From Perkinsus olseni (taxonomy: Eukaryota; Perkinsozoa; Perkinsida; Perkinsidae): a DNA stretch of 64,000 bases. Positions 22,650 to 32,784 of this stretch are shown here, piece after piece (the first letter of the stretch is position 1; each line of letters begins with the position of its first letter). The notes under the pieces are model-generated. The model made no database searches. It was not told the origin of the DNA and saw only the letters and a list, made by a program, of their open reading frames with translations. The stretch is from contig JABANP010000200.1 in assembly GCA_013115135.1 (NCBI GenBank), positions 24,317 to 88,316 on the forward strand. Reading direction: 5' to 3'. The position numbers and the translations under genes are program-made.

Positions 22650-23437
22650 ATGAGCAACTCCACAATCAAGCTTCGCTTTAGCTGGCTCCACCGCGGGATT
22701 CTCTTGTTGGCCTACACCGCAGTGATGGTGGTTTCAGACGAATCCTACACCGTTGTTGCTGACCACCCTCCGGGTTGCAATGGTGGCCCCGGTTCAGCAA
22801 GCACTTCTAATGACATCGAGATCCTCTAGACGGTACCTGCGTCTACATGATGGGTGGGCTGAACTCCGATGGAGGAAATGCACGGAGTATCGGGATGCTC
22901 ATCAAATCCAATCTACCCGATTCAGAACTAGGTGACTATGGTACCTTGAAGTTACAGTGGAACATAGTAGAAAGCGATACCAGCCCTACAGCTTTCAGTA
23001 TAGACAGTGCGAATGTTACTCAGCTTAGCCTCGGTACCGATGAAGTCTTCCTTCGGTTGGCTCTCACCTCGAATGACATCGCCGGCATCTTTGACCACGA
23101 GGGAAAATTTGTTATGAAGATAAGTTCTCATGTCCTTGCTTACTTCAACGAAGCTCTCCACGAGCATGCGAATCTGGCTACTGCGTGGCACTATCTCGAA
23201 GGTTCTGCTGATGATAGTGGATTCAGCCTCTACTCCCCTCTTGTCAGGGCCGACGCTGTAGCTTCGGCTGGACATTCCTACTCGGTAAGGCATGCTCTGG
23301 TTCTCACCAGGCTGTCTCACGACAGCTATCACATCCGTTTCAGCTTCGGAGCTGAGGGTACCTACGTGACTTCAGAGGGGGTGGAGCGGTCCTTCAATAT
23401 TGATAAGAATATCGTCGAAGGTGCTCTGTATTATTAA
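22650..23437 (+). pseudogene. family S member S2, frameshifted
   Basis: Close paralogue of S4 at DNA level from ATGAGCAACTCCACAATC to the terminal stop. The leader reads SWLHRGILLLAYTAVMVV, then the DHPPGCNGGPGSAS block. At 22827-22829 the frame meets TAG: the S4 sequence ATCCTAAATGGTACC is here ATCCTCTAGACGGTACC, two bases longer. Downstream the reading frame is open and highly similar to S4 to its end (VEGALYY). The break is either a young null allele or a sequence error; the rest shows no decay, so inactivation would be recent. Confidence 0.75.
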
Positions 23438-23550
23438 TACATTTTGTAGAAGCCATCGTTGCATGGTCTCAGTTGGGAGTTTCTTCTCCTGATTCATCAG
23501 TTAGGCATATTCAAGTTCTTAAATGCCGTATAAACCTTCTCATTAGTTTC

Positions 23551-23570
23551 TCGAGCGGCTCGAGTCAAGC
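23551..23570. repeat. fold-back triplet (TCGAGC)
   Basis: TCGAGC, G, GCTCGA, G, TCAAGC (one mismatch in the last unit). The matching place after S4 (about 30850, TTTCAAGCC) lacks it; gain 14 bp. Confidence 0.9.
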
Positions 23571-23809
23571 CAGAGGGAGACCTTTCTACCAAGCAGTTCA
23601 CGTTGATTAGAATCAACCATACCAGGTAGTTAAAGAGTCTTGGCTACTTGGGGTGGCGCAAGTGTTAATATGGCTCCCGCACCGTCCCTTTTCTAGTCCC
23701 TCTGGCTTCGTTGCCATACCGCTGAGTAGTATTGCGTTTTCACAGTCCACGGTCCGCAGGAGCTGAGGTGAGCGTCAATGCAGCGGAAGAGTAACGTCCG
23801 TAAATCCGG

Positions 23810-24060
23810 GAGGATTCAGCCTCTACTCCAACCCCTCGAAAAATCCTCCGCCGACATTCCTTCTCATCCAGGTGGGCCATAGCCCTGACCGAGCTCACTG
23901 AACACAGCTCTTACATCCGCTTCAGCTGCAGGGCCGAGGGTACTCAGCGGACTGCTGACGGGTACACTGGCCATTCGGTGTTGAAAAGGTTGTGGTTGGC
24001 AGGGTTTTCTATCCATGAACTCCATTTTATGAGGTTTCAGCAGGGGCTTCATCCCTTAGT
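23810..24060 (+). pseudogene. family S 3' relic
   Basis: Fragment similar to the last 250 bp of S3/S4: GGATTCAGCCTCTACTCC, then the TCACTGAACACAGCTCTTACATCCG block and GCCATTCGGTGTTGAAAAGG. No frame is kept and the 5' part is absent. It directly follows S2, so two family copies once lay here. Confidence 0.7.
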
Positions 24061-24064
24061 ATCT

Positions 24065-25825
24065 TAATTCAACTCTTTGCTCGAAACCAGCTGACCCTTT
24101 TGTAGCTTGAAGAGATCTGCCTCAGCCACTAACGGCCCTCACTCTATCCAGTGATTGAGGCGACGAAAGTGTTGTAGTGACTCACCGACAATCTCCTCTT
24201 CAGTAACCTTGGCCTTGTCGCCATTCCGCTGAGTATTGTTGCGTTCTCACAGTCCACAGAAGCTCATGGGAGCGGCGACGAAGCAACGAAGAAGCCTTTC
24301 GAAGAAGCAACGTCTTTGCCTCACTCGTCTTAAGATTACTCTCAATGGCGCGATAGTTGTTGCCTCACTCGTCTTAAGATAATCTTAAGGGTGTGCCTTT
24401 TTTCCGAAAACGCGAAAACGTTTCCTTTCCGGAAATTTCCACTGGAAATATCTGGAAATGAGCGGAAATGATGGAAACACTAAATTTTTGCGCACGCCCT
24501 GACGGGCGCGGAGAATTGTTGACCAATCCTTGGTGACTTGCTTTCTTGCGCCATTTCTCAACGCACTAAAGAGCGGAAACATTATGGAATTACCTCCCCA
24601 GTGACCGCTTACCTCACCTTCTACCTGCTGAACACCAGTCATGGCACATGGTAGAGCACCTGGGCACTGCCCAGTAGGCATCGGGAGGATGTTGATCAGC
24701 CCTTGGTCACTCGCTCTCTTGCTCCATTCCTCAACGTACTCGAGCATGTGAGTACGCAAGTAATTGTAAGTTATTCTTTACTTAAGTTAACTTAAGTGAT
24801 TGTAAGTTTGCTGGACACCCGAGTCCAATCGACTCGGTAGTACCGAGTCGGTACGAGTCGGTACACAGAAGAAGTATCGCAGAAGTCGGTACACGCAAGT
24901 CAACGCATAGGCCCAAAGGCCGAAGACTCTTCGGAGCTGAAGACTTATTGTCCGCCACCAAATGATAGCGCCCACCAAGAAAATAAGTGCCAGCTTTGGC
25001 GGAGTTGCGCGAAGACGTAGATCATCCACGGTGGATGATTTGCGGCAGATCTTCGTCCTGTCCTTCTATGAGGAGTTTTATATTATAAACCACGAAAAAA
25101 ACAGATCTCATGCGAAAATCGGTAAAAATGGCCCAGTGTCGTAAATTTTCTTCACTTGCGCGAAGAAATGAAGCCACTCTTCTTCGTGCATACATGTTTC
25201 CGGAAATTTCCACGTCGTATATTTCCATCGGAGATTTTCGGAAATTTCCGGGAGGAAAAATCGCACAAAATGGAAACAGCACTTAATAAGATTACTCTCA
25301 ACGGCGCGACAGTCGCGAAGGGTTCTGATCATCTGTTGAGGCTAACAACACTTATGCTCTACACTTCCGTAGTTGTCACGTCGCCGCATCCGTTGACTAC
25401 TGCGGTGATTGTGCTATGAAAGGTGCCCAAGTAACAGGATCAAATTTTGCTTTCACTGGCGCCACTTTCAATTGATCATTTTGATTCGCAGTTTGTCAAG
25501 CAACGCAGACCCGTTCAAGGTGAGGCCTGGTCCGAGCCGCTTGACTCAAGCGGTTACTCAAGCGGCTTGAGTAACCGAGTATCGGATCGAGCAAACACTC
25601 CAATGAAAGTTTCTCGTAGACTGTGCTATATGGAAGAGTCTATGCCACTCAGAAGTCAGCAGATCAGCGAGTAAAGACAGCATTTCGGCGGAGGGTCGAA
25701 ATAGGAAAATCAAGTTGGCGAGTAGAAGAGGTCAGTTCAGCGGCGGCCCTCGAATGGGGAGTTCATTTTGGCGGACAAGGCTCCCTAAGAAGCATCTGTC
25801 CGCGACGTGGGAGGATTTGTGGTGA
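24065..25825. other. array spacer, partly homologous to 21.1-22.6 kb
   Basis: No gene. Contains the recurring CTCACCGACAATCTCCTCTT and GGTTCTGATCATCTGTTGAGG blocks. A distinct AT-richer part (24380-25290) has repeated GGAAATTTCC-type stretches near 24425-24480 and 25195-25260, possibly an inserted repeat. Dense palindromes lie at 24370-24385, 24780-24800, 24834-24853 and 25546-25595. Confidence 0.5.
24834..24853. repeat. fold-back triplet (TCGGTA)
   Basis: TCGGTA, G, TACCGA, G, TCGGTA. Exact, and followed by one more CGAGTCGGTAC. Confidence 0.95.
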
Positions 25826-25829
25826 CCCA

Positions 25830-26420
25830 CTTACCAGCAGGCGTTGATCCTTTGGGACTAGCATCGTGACTAACCCTCTTCTTCTCGGTGAAGTTATACG
25901 CAGCCTGCGTAATGCAGGCTGCTGTCAGTACGGTGTCCGAAGGCTTTGACAACGAATAGGAATTGTATCTGATAAGGAGTGGTTTGGGGTCTCCCCGGTA
26001 TGCCAGCTGTGCAGACAATGTCAGCCTGACATACTCTTCAAGACGTCAAAGAGCTTTGCTTTAGCTTCTTTGCACCATCACCAGTACTCAAAACGACTAC
26101 AGCCTGGAAGTTGCAGAAAACGGAAGAGTTTACTCAGCCAATGCTACCAGTAGGGTCATGGGAGGAGTGCGAGTATGGACACGGCCGTGTAGCAGGGCTA
26201 AACACACTGGTCCTATCGTGGTATCGCAACCATTCCGAATGGTTAGGAGGGACTTAGGGGCGGACAGGTGGCCCTGCTGGTACGTAGCCAAATGGAACCG
26301 GAGAGTTCAACACCTATAGAGCAAAGCGGGACATCCGAGCAGGCACGGTGAGTGGTGATGCTGTTGCTCACTAATGGTCAGCCCAGGGGATGAGCTCACG
26401 ATAGACTACCACCAGTAAGG
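25830..26420 (+). pseudogene. decayed copy of the SET-domain gene
   Basis: Runs parallel at nucleotide level to the SET gene at 32.9-33.55 kb: GGCGTTGATCCTTT, CAGGCTGCTGTCAGT, GAATTGTATCTGATAA, GAGCTTTGCTTTAGCTTCTTTG, CAGCCAATGCTACC, GGTATCGCAACCATTCCGAATG and GAGCTCACGATAGACTACCACCAG. Where the good copy reads NHSECHSN, this one reads NHSEW and then stops. The 5' start of the domain is missing. It also carries a 14-bp fold-back insertion (25899-25918) absent from the good copy. Confidence 0.75.
25899..25918. repeat. fold-back triplet (ACGCAG) in SET relic
   Basis: ACGCAG, C, CTGCGT, A, ATGCAG (one mismatch). The good SET gene has CACACGCAGGCTGCTG at 32976; gain 14 bp. Confidence 0.9.
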
Positions 26421-26699
26421 AGGGGGCCTCTCCGAGTGGCCTTCAACGATGGGTTCCTCCGAGTTGGGGCGCGTGCGGAGTAGCATTGTTACTACCACTT
26501 CCGTCGCGTGTGCCTGGATTTGTGATCGCTACAGGTGATGAGCATGTACCAACTTTGGGAGTGAAGTCTGAGGGGTGGATTTTGTGCAAGAAAGACTGTT
26601 CCTCCATCGCAGGAGACGGTGCCACCGTCACTGTGAGTCGCGGTGAACCGCCAAGTTGGTGTATCTTCGCCGAGGAGGGTGAGAAGATTCCCCAGCATT

Positions 26700-26835
26700 G
26701 AAGAGGGCAGTAGAATAAAGCAAAGAAGTACAACCACGATGAGGAGGCTAACGACGAGGCGACGAAAAAGTCCAAGAGGACAGTGCTGAGTGGCGAGACG
26801 AGCGCTTGCTACGACATGACACGCCTTAGGCAGCC
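26700..26835 (+). pseudogene. relic of KLHDC4 5' end
   Basis: AAGAAGTACAACCACGATGAGGAGGCTAAC and GCGACGAAAAAGTCCAAGAGGAC match the Lys-rich first exon of KLHDC4 (33790-33875: GAAGAACAAGCAGGCC, GCGACGAAGAAGTCCAAGAGG). It stands in the same order and spacing behind a SET relic as KLHDC4 stands behind the SET gene, so one duplication carried the junction of both genes. Confidence 0.65.
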
Positions 26836-26989
26836 GAAGGGCGGCATGCTCCCACATAGCGGGGGCCCGCAACCCGGTGAGTTGAAGCGAAGCGTTCCGA
26901 TGGTGACCCCTGTCTCCTTGTAGAAACCGGATCTCTTATTTCGTTTGCGATCATGCTCGGGCCGAACTGGCCCAACCAATACCTTGCGG

Positions 26990-27009
26990 TATGTCTGACA
27001 TACTATGTC
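26990..27009. repeat. fold-back triplet (TATGTC)
   Basis: TATGTC, T, GACATA, C, TATGTC. Exact. The homologous CGGTATGTCAATGG at 22093 lacks it; here an additional 21-bp direct repeat follows. Confidence 0.95.
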
Positions 27010-27505
27010 AGTGATCACTGCGGTAGGTCAGTGATCAAGGGGATAGTCTTTGCCTCGAGCTGGAGCTTGACCAGCGACCTCGGAGGAAGTCAAAGCCAGT
27101 CGCTTATCGTGTGTTGATGCCGCTGGTGCTCTCTCTCCAGATGTTTCTGAAGCAATTCCTTGGCAAAGCAGGTACAACGTCAGAAGTCTCTTTACTCTTA
27201 AAGTAGCGTGCGGTGGTCAACTGCTATTATTATTCAGTAAGGGCCCCGTGACAAGGTCTCGGATGTGTTCATATGCATCGACTAGTGGCGCGATAATCAC
27301 ACGTGCGGGGGTGCCATCACGATCGGAGGCAATCTATTTTTGCGTAGTCGAAAACAGTCCGAACAGTCCGAGAGGTATGCTCTCTATGCCTCCCACCGGC
27401 TCCAAGCGATGAGAGGAACCCTAGCGAACAATTTACTTTGTGTTTCAGTTGGCGGCTTCAACTAGGCTACAACTGGAATGATCCTAGTTGCTTCGTGGTT
27501 CTGAA

Positions 27506-28248
27506 ATGACCAGCTCTACTATCAAGGTTCGCTTCAACTGGCTTCACCGTGGGATTCTATTGTTGACGTTCACCGCAGTGATGGTCTTATCGAACGAATC
27601 CTACACCGTTATTGCTGACCATCCTGCGGGTTGCAACGGTGGCCTAAACGGTGCCTGCTTCTACACGATGAATGGGCTGAACTCCGATGGAGCTAAGCAA
27701 CAGGGTATGGGTTTGCTTATCAAATCGAATATACCGGATAGTATCGGGCCGATACGGAACTAGATGACTATGGTATCTTGAAGTTACAGTGGAACATAGG
27801 AGAAAACGATACCAGCCCTACAGCTTTCAGTATGGAGGCTTCTGGCAACACTCAGCTCAATTTTGGTGACGAGGACATTTACTTGCGATTGGAGAAGGTG
27901 CCAGAGAAAAACATCAGCTACAACGACAGAAGACCCTGTGATGCTCGTATGCTCTATGCTTCTCACGGAGTTGCGAACCTTCTTACGCCGTGGTACTACA
28001 TCGCAGGTTCTGGTGACACCAGTGGAATCAACCTCTACTCTAACACCGTCAAGACATCCTCTGCCGACCATTCCTTCTCAACTAAGCAGGATATAAACCT
28101 AATCAAGCTGATTCATTACAGCTATCACATGCGTTTTACTTCCAGAACCGAGGGTACTTATCGGACTTATGCGGGCGTACAGCGGCCATTCGTTGTTGAA
28201 AAGGTTGTAGTTGATGGGGTCTTCTCTCTAGTACCTCCAAGTTCATAA
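27506..28248 (+). pseudogene. family S member S3, broken by a 14-bp fold-back insertion
   Basis: Starts MTSSTIKVRFNWLHRGILLL with the same leader as S4, then DHPAGCNGG and a shortened loop lacking the GPGSASTSDDIEIL segment of S4. At 27735-27754 a palindromic 14-bp gain relative to S4 (30228-30245) shifts the frame and gives a stop at the TAG near 27763. From 27778 the original frame is open to 28248 (KLQWNIGENDTSPTAFS onward) and differs from S4 by many replacements, including a VPPSS end instead of VEGALYY. Thus an older, diverged member inactivated by one small event. Confidence 0.75.
27735..27754. repeat. fold-back triplet (CCGATA) breaking S3
   Basis: CGGATA, G, TATCGG, G, CCGATA (one mismatch in the first unit). 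S4 has CCCGATTCAGAACTAGG; gain 14 bp. Confidence 0.9.
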
Positions 28249-28259
28249 GGTTTCAGCAG

Positions 28260-29955
28260 AGGCTTCATCTCTTAGTGTGATGTCTCTGAGCTCAGCTCCG
28301 TGCTTGAAGCCAGCTAATTCTTTTGTAACCTTGTAGGTATTTGGGTCGGGCACTCGCGGCTCTTGAGTGATTGACACGAAGAGGGTGTTGGTGTGAGCCA
28401 CCGGAAACCCCCTCGTAAGTAGCCTTGGCCTTCTCGCCAATTCATTCAGTAGTATTGCGTTCTCACAGTTCACAGGGGCTCACGTGAGCGGCAAAGCCGC
28501 CCGAGCTTCGGGCCTCGGATAAGCGAAGTCTTTGCTTCGTTGGCAGTGAAATTACTCTCAAGAGCGACTCAGTCATCCGGGGCTCCGATCATCTGTTGAG
28601 CTGATAAAACTTCTACTCCACACTCTCATAGTGCTCATACCGCCGTAGTGCTTATCCGGTGATTGAGTCACCGCAGAAGTCTTCTGCGATGCTGGTGCTA
28701 CATAAAGGTGCCCCAGTAGCAGGATCTGATTCAGGTTACACTTTCGCCACTTTCAATTGGTCATCGTGAAGCAACGTAGACTCGTTCAGGGTGAGGCTTG
28801 GCCCGAGCCGCTTGCAGAAAATTCTGCTGGATGGCCGAGTCTAGTCCATCCCGATGCCTACTCGGCCTAGAGTGAGGCCGTTATGCAACACTCGGGGACT
28901 TCACATCCGCGAGTAAAGACAGCGGTTTGGCGGTAGGGTCGAGAAAGAGACATCAAGTTGGCGAATGAGGATGTCAGTTTAGCGGCGGGCCTCGAATAGG
29001 GAGTTCTGTTTCGCGAGTGAGGCTGCCGATTTCACGATTAAGGAGAACAATCTCGCCGATAAGGATAACACTTCCGGGAATCAGTTCCGTTTATCGGGAC
29101 AGGGTCCCGGGTCCCTCTTGACGGACCCCATAGTTGAATCGGGAGCACTTGCGGCGACTCACTTACCAGCAGGAGCTGATCCTTTCGTCGAGCGCGGGCT
29201 CAAGCTGCAGGTGATAGGCATGAACGTGCTTTGAGAGTGAAGCCTCAAAGTAGATTTGTTCGACAAAGGCTCTTCCCCCACCGCGGAAGACGGTGGTCAC
29301 GCCACTGGTGCCAAGGCGCGAGACGAACGTTTGATACATCATGACACATGATAACCCGCCTGAGGCCTCCACAACCCGGCAACTTGAAGCGAAACGTTTC
29401 AGTAGTGGCGCCTGTCTCCATGTAGACAGCGGCTCTCTCACGCTTATGCTCGAGTCGAATAGGCTCAGCCAATGCTTCACGGTACATCAGCGATCGAAGG
29501 CTATTGTCTGCCTCGAGCTGGAGTATGACCTGCGACCTCGAAGGATGTCAGGCCCGGACGCCAGTTGCGCGGACGCCGCTACCGATGTTGGGTGGTTTGT
29601 ATCCCTGCTGTCTGCCGTTGCAACCCTCTCGAGATGTCTCTGAACCTATTCGTCGGCACAGCAGATACAACCTGAAAGGTCTTTCTCCCCTCTGAGTAGT
29701 GTGCGGTGGTCAACTGACATTGTTCTGTATCAAGTGGCTCCATGACAGGGTTCTAGATGGGTTCATATGCGTTGACTAGTGGCGCGAAAGGCATGCGTGC
29801 GGGGTTGCCATCACGATCGGACGCGATCGATTCTTGCGTAGCCAAAAGCAATCCGAACTCGAAAAATAGCCTTCTTCGCCTGCCACCGGCATTATAGTTG
29901 GCTACAAACGCTCTCTGGAAGATCTCCCTGTTCGTTCTAGTTACCTCGTGCTTCT
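28260..29955. other. array spacer with a short SET/KLHDC4-junction relic
   Basis: Homologous to the other array spacers. At 29160-29345, CTTACCAGCAGGAGCTGATCC and GCAGGTGATAGGCATGAACGTG, ending GCGAGACGAACG, parallel 26510-26820 and the SET-KLHDC4 junction at 33608-33650. This is a third, shorter relic of that duplication. The block 29660-29830 recurs ahead of S3 (27165-27310) and S2 (22265-22450). No open gene. Confidence 0.55.
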
Positions 29956-29958
29956 CAT

Positions 29959-30747
29959 ATGACAAACTCCACGATCAAGGTTCGCTTCAACTGGCTCCAC
30001 CGCGGGCTTCTCTTGTTGACCTTCACCGCGGTGATGGCCCTATCAAACGAGTCTTACACTGTTCTTGCCGACCATCCTCCGGGTTGCAATGGTGGGGGTC
30101 CGGGATCGGCGAGCACTTCTGATGACATCGAGATCCTAAATGGTACCTGCGTCTACATGATGGGTGGGCTCAACGCCGATGGAGAGAAGGCACGGAGTAT
30201 CGGATTGCTTATCAAATCCAATCTACCCGATTCAGAACTAGGCGACTATGGTACTTTGAAGTTGCAGTGGAACATAGTAGAAGGCGATACCAGCCCTACA
30301 GGTTTCAGTATGGAGGCTTCCGGCAACACACAGCTCAGCCTCGGTACTGATGAAGTCTACCTACGCTTAGCTCTCGGTCCAAACCACATCGTCACCTTTG
30401 ACGACAACGAGGGGAAATTTGTTGTGGAGATAGCATCTCATGTGCTTGCCTACTTCAACGAAGCTCTCCACGAGCATGCGAATCTGCCTACTGCGTGGTA
30501 CTATCTTGAAGGTTCTGCTGATAATGGTGGATTCAGCCTGCACTCCCCTCTTGTCAAGGCCGACGCTGTAGTTTCTGCTGGTCACTCCTTCTCGACCAGG
30601 CAGGCTCTGGTCGTCACCCAACTGTCTCACGACAGCTATCACATCCGTTTCAGCTTCGGAGCTGAGGGTACCTACGTGACTTCAGAGGGGGTACAGCGGT
30701 CCTTCAGTGTTGATAAGGATATCGTCGAAGGTGCTCTGTATTATTAA
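29959..30747 (+). CDS. family S secreted protein S4 (intact)
   Basis: The only intact typical member: 262 aa, one exon. Residues 13-27 (HRGLLLLTFTAVMAL) after a basic start form a likely signal peptide, followed by the family block DHPPGCNGGGPGS, a conserved NGTCVY cysteine, GLLIKSNLPDSELGDYGTL, a DEVYLRLAL strand and the C-terminal half YHIRFSFGAEGTYVTSEGV-QRSF. It has few cysteines, several possible N-glycosylation sites (NES, NGT) and looks beta-rich. Function unknown; I know no named domain. Upstream lies the conserved cassette block seen before S2 and S3, probably including its promoter. Confidence 0.75.
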   Translation: MTNSTIKVRFNWLHRGLLLLTFTAVMALSNESYTVLADHPPGCNGGGPGSASTSDDIEILNGTCVYMMGGLNADGEKARSIGLLIKSNLPDSELGDYGTLKLQWNIVEGDTSPTGFSMEASGNTQLSLGTDEVYLRLALGPNHIVTFDDNEGKFVVEIASHVLAYFNEALHEHANLPTAWYYLEGSADNGGFSLHSPLVKADAVVSAGHSFSTRQALVVTQLSHDSYHIRFSFGAEGTYVTSEGVQRSFSVDKDIVEGALYY

Positions 30748-31344
30748 TACATTTTGTACAAGCCACCTCAGTTGGCAGTTCTTCTGGTTCATCATCAGTG
30801 AGGCGCATTCGAGCTTTTAAAGCTGTATTGAGCTTCTCATTCATCTTTCAAGCCAGAGGGGGACGACCCTCCGCCAAAGCAGTTCACAATAAATGAGTCA
30901 ACCCTTACGATATGAAGTAGTTATAGTCTTGATTACTTGGGATGACGTATGTGTTGCCAACACAGTGTTGGTGTGTCTCAGCGACCATTCTCTTTCTAGT
31001 CCCTCTGGCTTCGTTGCCATTCACCTGAGTAGTATTGCGTTTTCACAGTCCACAAGAGCTGACGTCACAGGCAAAGCTGCCGAAAGAGTAACGTCCTTGC
31101 CTGATCAGCAATGAGTTTCCCCTCACAGGTTGATGAGACTCCACTGTACCGTTGTTGTTGGTAATCCACGATTAGCTCTCGTAACCTGAAACTCTAACCC
31201 TGGTTTCCCGCCTTGTGTCTGCGTCCACACAGGCACTCAAAAGCATTAGGACTTTCGAAATTTAGGAGAGACGTTCCGAGTCGACACTTGCGGAATGCAC
31301 GTCGGTTCGAACCCTTCACTCGACAAAAGTTCTCTCACAAAGTT

Positions 31345-31640
31345 GAGGGGCCTATTTCAAAATTCTCTTTAAAGAAGCATTCTTGAGCTTCTTGCGTGTG
31401 AAACCGCCAAATTTTGCCTTAACGGCTTTCAAAATCCTCCTTTAAGAACCTCAAGAAGGATTCTTTAAACCATCAGCTTCTTGAGGTTCAAGAACCCTTC
31501 TTAAAGGAGCCATTCATTAAGGAAGGCTTCCTGTAAGAACCTCGTTTTCACACGCTAAAATGCGTAAGAAGCTTCAAGAAGGTCATAACCTATTTCAAAA
31601 ATCTGATCTTCATGAACTTCTCGTTTCAAGAAACTTAACC
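31345..31640. repeat. CTTCTTGAGG-rich fold-back repeat, copy 1
   Basis: Begins GGGCCTATTTCAAAATTC-TCTTTAAAGAAG. Runs of CTTCTTGAGG and CCTCAAGAAGG alternate on both strands across about 290 bp, so it can fold on itself extensively. It is followed by CCTATTTCAAAAATCTGATC, a second partial start. Confidence 0.55.
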
Positions 31641-31969
31641 TACCCGGGGGTAGGTTAAAGAGAAGTTTTGACGCTTCATCCGGTGGTCTCTGTACAAGTC
31701 GGCCGCAAAGCTCGACAAAGTGTCTCTAACCACGGGCGATGTTGTACCCTCGAATCGAACCCGCGACCTCGAGCGTGTAAGCCAGATGGCCCAACCAGCC
31801 GACCAAACTAGCAAAAAAATTGTGCGCTGATTAGTCATCCGTAACGATACACTCTTTCGACTTGTCCGACTTGTTAGTACTCCCGCCTTGCCTCGCACGG
31901 TAGCGAGAGAGCCACACACACGAAGGCACTATGATGGAGGGTGAACTACGAACTCCTACCCCGGGCTAC

Positions 31970-31989
31970 CCCAAGACTTGGCGGCCAAG
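31970..31989. repeat. fold-back triplet (GCCAAG)
   Basis: CCCAAG, A, CTTGGC, G, GCCAAG (one mismatch in the first unit); flank rule satisfied on both sides. Confidence 0.85.
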
Positions 31990-32053
31990 TCTTCGGGTAT
32001 ATCAACACTATCCATTCAACGAAGATTATGGAATAAGCGATATTAGTATGTAG

Positions 32054-32073
32054 TTCATATTATGAACTTCATA
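32054..32073. repeat. fold-back triplet (TTCATA)
   Basis: TTCATA, T, TATGAA, C, TTCATA. Exact units; first spacer base departs from the flank rule. Confidence 0.9.
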
Positions 32074-32582
32074 GGGTGTAGCCTGCGCACTATGAAGCCT
32101 TCACCGTGTAGGCTGCGACATAACACAACGTGGGTTATTGGCCCCGGGTTCGAATCCCACGTGCGTCAAGTCCCACGTCGCCTCGAATTTCCTTTCAAGC
32201 TTCCATGTTTCTAATAGCTCAGCCATTGACATATCCGCTAAGACATCTGCTACGTCGCATAGGATATCCCCTTGGGACGCTTTCATTAAGCAGGATTCAA
32301 TAAAAACTCTAGCGATGCTCTTCAGGATGAGTGCAACCGGAATACGATGTGGCAGCTGCAGTAACAGTACCGCAGAGATCATCGGTTGCAGCGACCTAAC
32401 TGCTCATGGGACGGGAGCTGACTCGTTGGAGTTGATGCTACGGAATAGATGAGGGCGCAGGCGAACGTCATCGCGGAAGGTTAAACTACAACTAACAGTG
32501 GAGACCTTTGGCTGTATTCATATTTGCCGGCAGGCTGCAAATGTATCCCACCGTTAAGCGTTGATTTATTGAACGACCCCTC

Positions 32583-32740
32583 GGGCCTATTTCAAAATTC
32601 TCTTTAAAGAAGAGCTTCTTGAGGTTTAAGAAGCTCTTTAAAGAAGGAGCTCAGGAACCATAATGGATTTCAAAATTTTGAGCTTCCTTCAAGAGGACCT
32701 CTTGAATCTCAGGAAGTCTTCCTGAAGGTGCCATGAAGAA
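32583..32740. repeat. CTTCTTGAGG-rich fold-back repeat, copy 2
   Basis: Starts with the same GGGCCTATTTCAAAATTC and TCTTTAAAGAAG as the copy at 31345, then AGCTTCTTGAGGTTTAAGAAG and further inverted AGGA/TCCT runs. A shorter member of the same dispersed family, just ahead of the SET gene. Confidence 0.55.
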
Positions 32741-32784
32741 AATACGCAGACGGGTTGGAGAAGTAAACTTTTGACGGATGCCTT

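Larger units (their letters stand above)
30748..32780. other. spacer between family S array and SET gene
   Basis: No supported gene. It contains a 3' flank shared with S2 (30750-31060), a fold-back-rich repeat (31345-31640), tRNA-like B-box stretches near 31745 (minus) and 32148 (plus), and an opposed pair of open frames at 32101-32452. The minus frame of that pair has hydrophobic and acidic parts but no recognised domain. Confidence 0.4.

Noticed and set aside
31720..31800. Possible tRNA-Val-like sequence on the minus strand
   Set aside because: It has an A-box-like and a B-box-like part and a TAC loop, but neither the T stem nor the anticodon stem pairs properly.
32101..32452. Opposed open frames of 93 and 104 codons
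   Set aside because: No recognisable domain in either frame and no paralogue in the window; they lie in repeat-rich spacer.
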